This document shows, in pieces, positions 5,383-5,383 of a DNA stretch of 5,383 bases. The position numbers and the translations under genes are program-made. Under the pieces are notes generated by a model, which was not told the origin of the DNA, did no database searches, and worked only from the letters and a program-made list of their open reading frames with translations. The DNA is from Chlamydiota bacterium. GTDB taxonomy: Bacteria > Chlamydiota > Chlamydiia > Chlamydiales > Waddliaceae. The stretch lies in contig JAAKFP010000190.1 of assembly GCA_011065005.1 (NCBI GenBank), positions 1-5,383 on the forward strand, given 5' to 3'. Position 1 is the first letter of the stretch. Each line of letters begins with the position of its first letter.

Positions 5383-5383
5383 G

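Overview
Four protein-coding genes and a set of palindromic intergenic repeats fill this window. The genes use ordinary Gram-negative functions: an arabinose-5-phosphate isomerase (first step towards Kdo for LPS), two secondary ion/anion transporters and a small membrane protein. The base composition is moderate (low 40s % GC by eye, not counted). Together with the dense 'cgcgaag'-type hairpin repeats, this suggests a Gram-negative bacterium such as a chlamydia-like (Waddlia/Parachlamydia-grade) organism. That placement is a guess from general impression; no marker in the window proves it.

Layout, left to right. Positions 1-326 have no convincing gene and hold two inverted-repeat structures (1-83 and 156-283). 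Positions 327-3210 are a leftward two-gene operon: an SLC13-type permease with two central RCK_C domains (TTG start at 3210) followed after 10 nt by a CaCA-family Na+/Ca2+ exchanger-like protein (start at 1286). Positions 3211-3653 are a divergent intergenic region made largely of two copies (A and B) of one repeat family. At 3654-4193 a 179-residue protein with two membrane helices is read rightwards. It runs tail-to-tail into kdsD/kpsF (4178-5149, leftward) with a 16-bp overlap of the 3' ends. Upstream of kdsD are a third, single-armed repeat copy (C, 5174-5248), containing a TATAAT that could be the kdsD -10 box, and an unrelated long palindrome (5291-5382).

The two transporters are probably co-expressed and may link anion uptake to cation movement, but the substrates cannot be read from sequence. 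kdsD stands alone here, without kdsA/kdsB/kdsC neighbours. The most unusual feature is the repeat family. All three copies sit directly in front of a start codon with the same end (CTGAACG) facing the gene. Copy A touches the TTG start of the SLC13 gene and appears to have replaced its leader. I do not see a defence system, CRISPR array, transposase or other clearly novel multi-gene system in this window.
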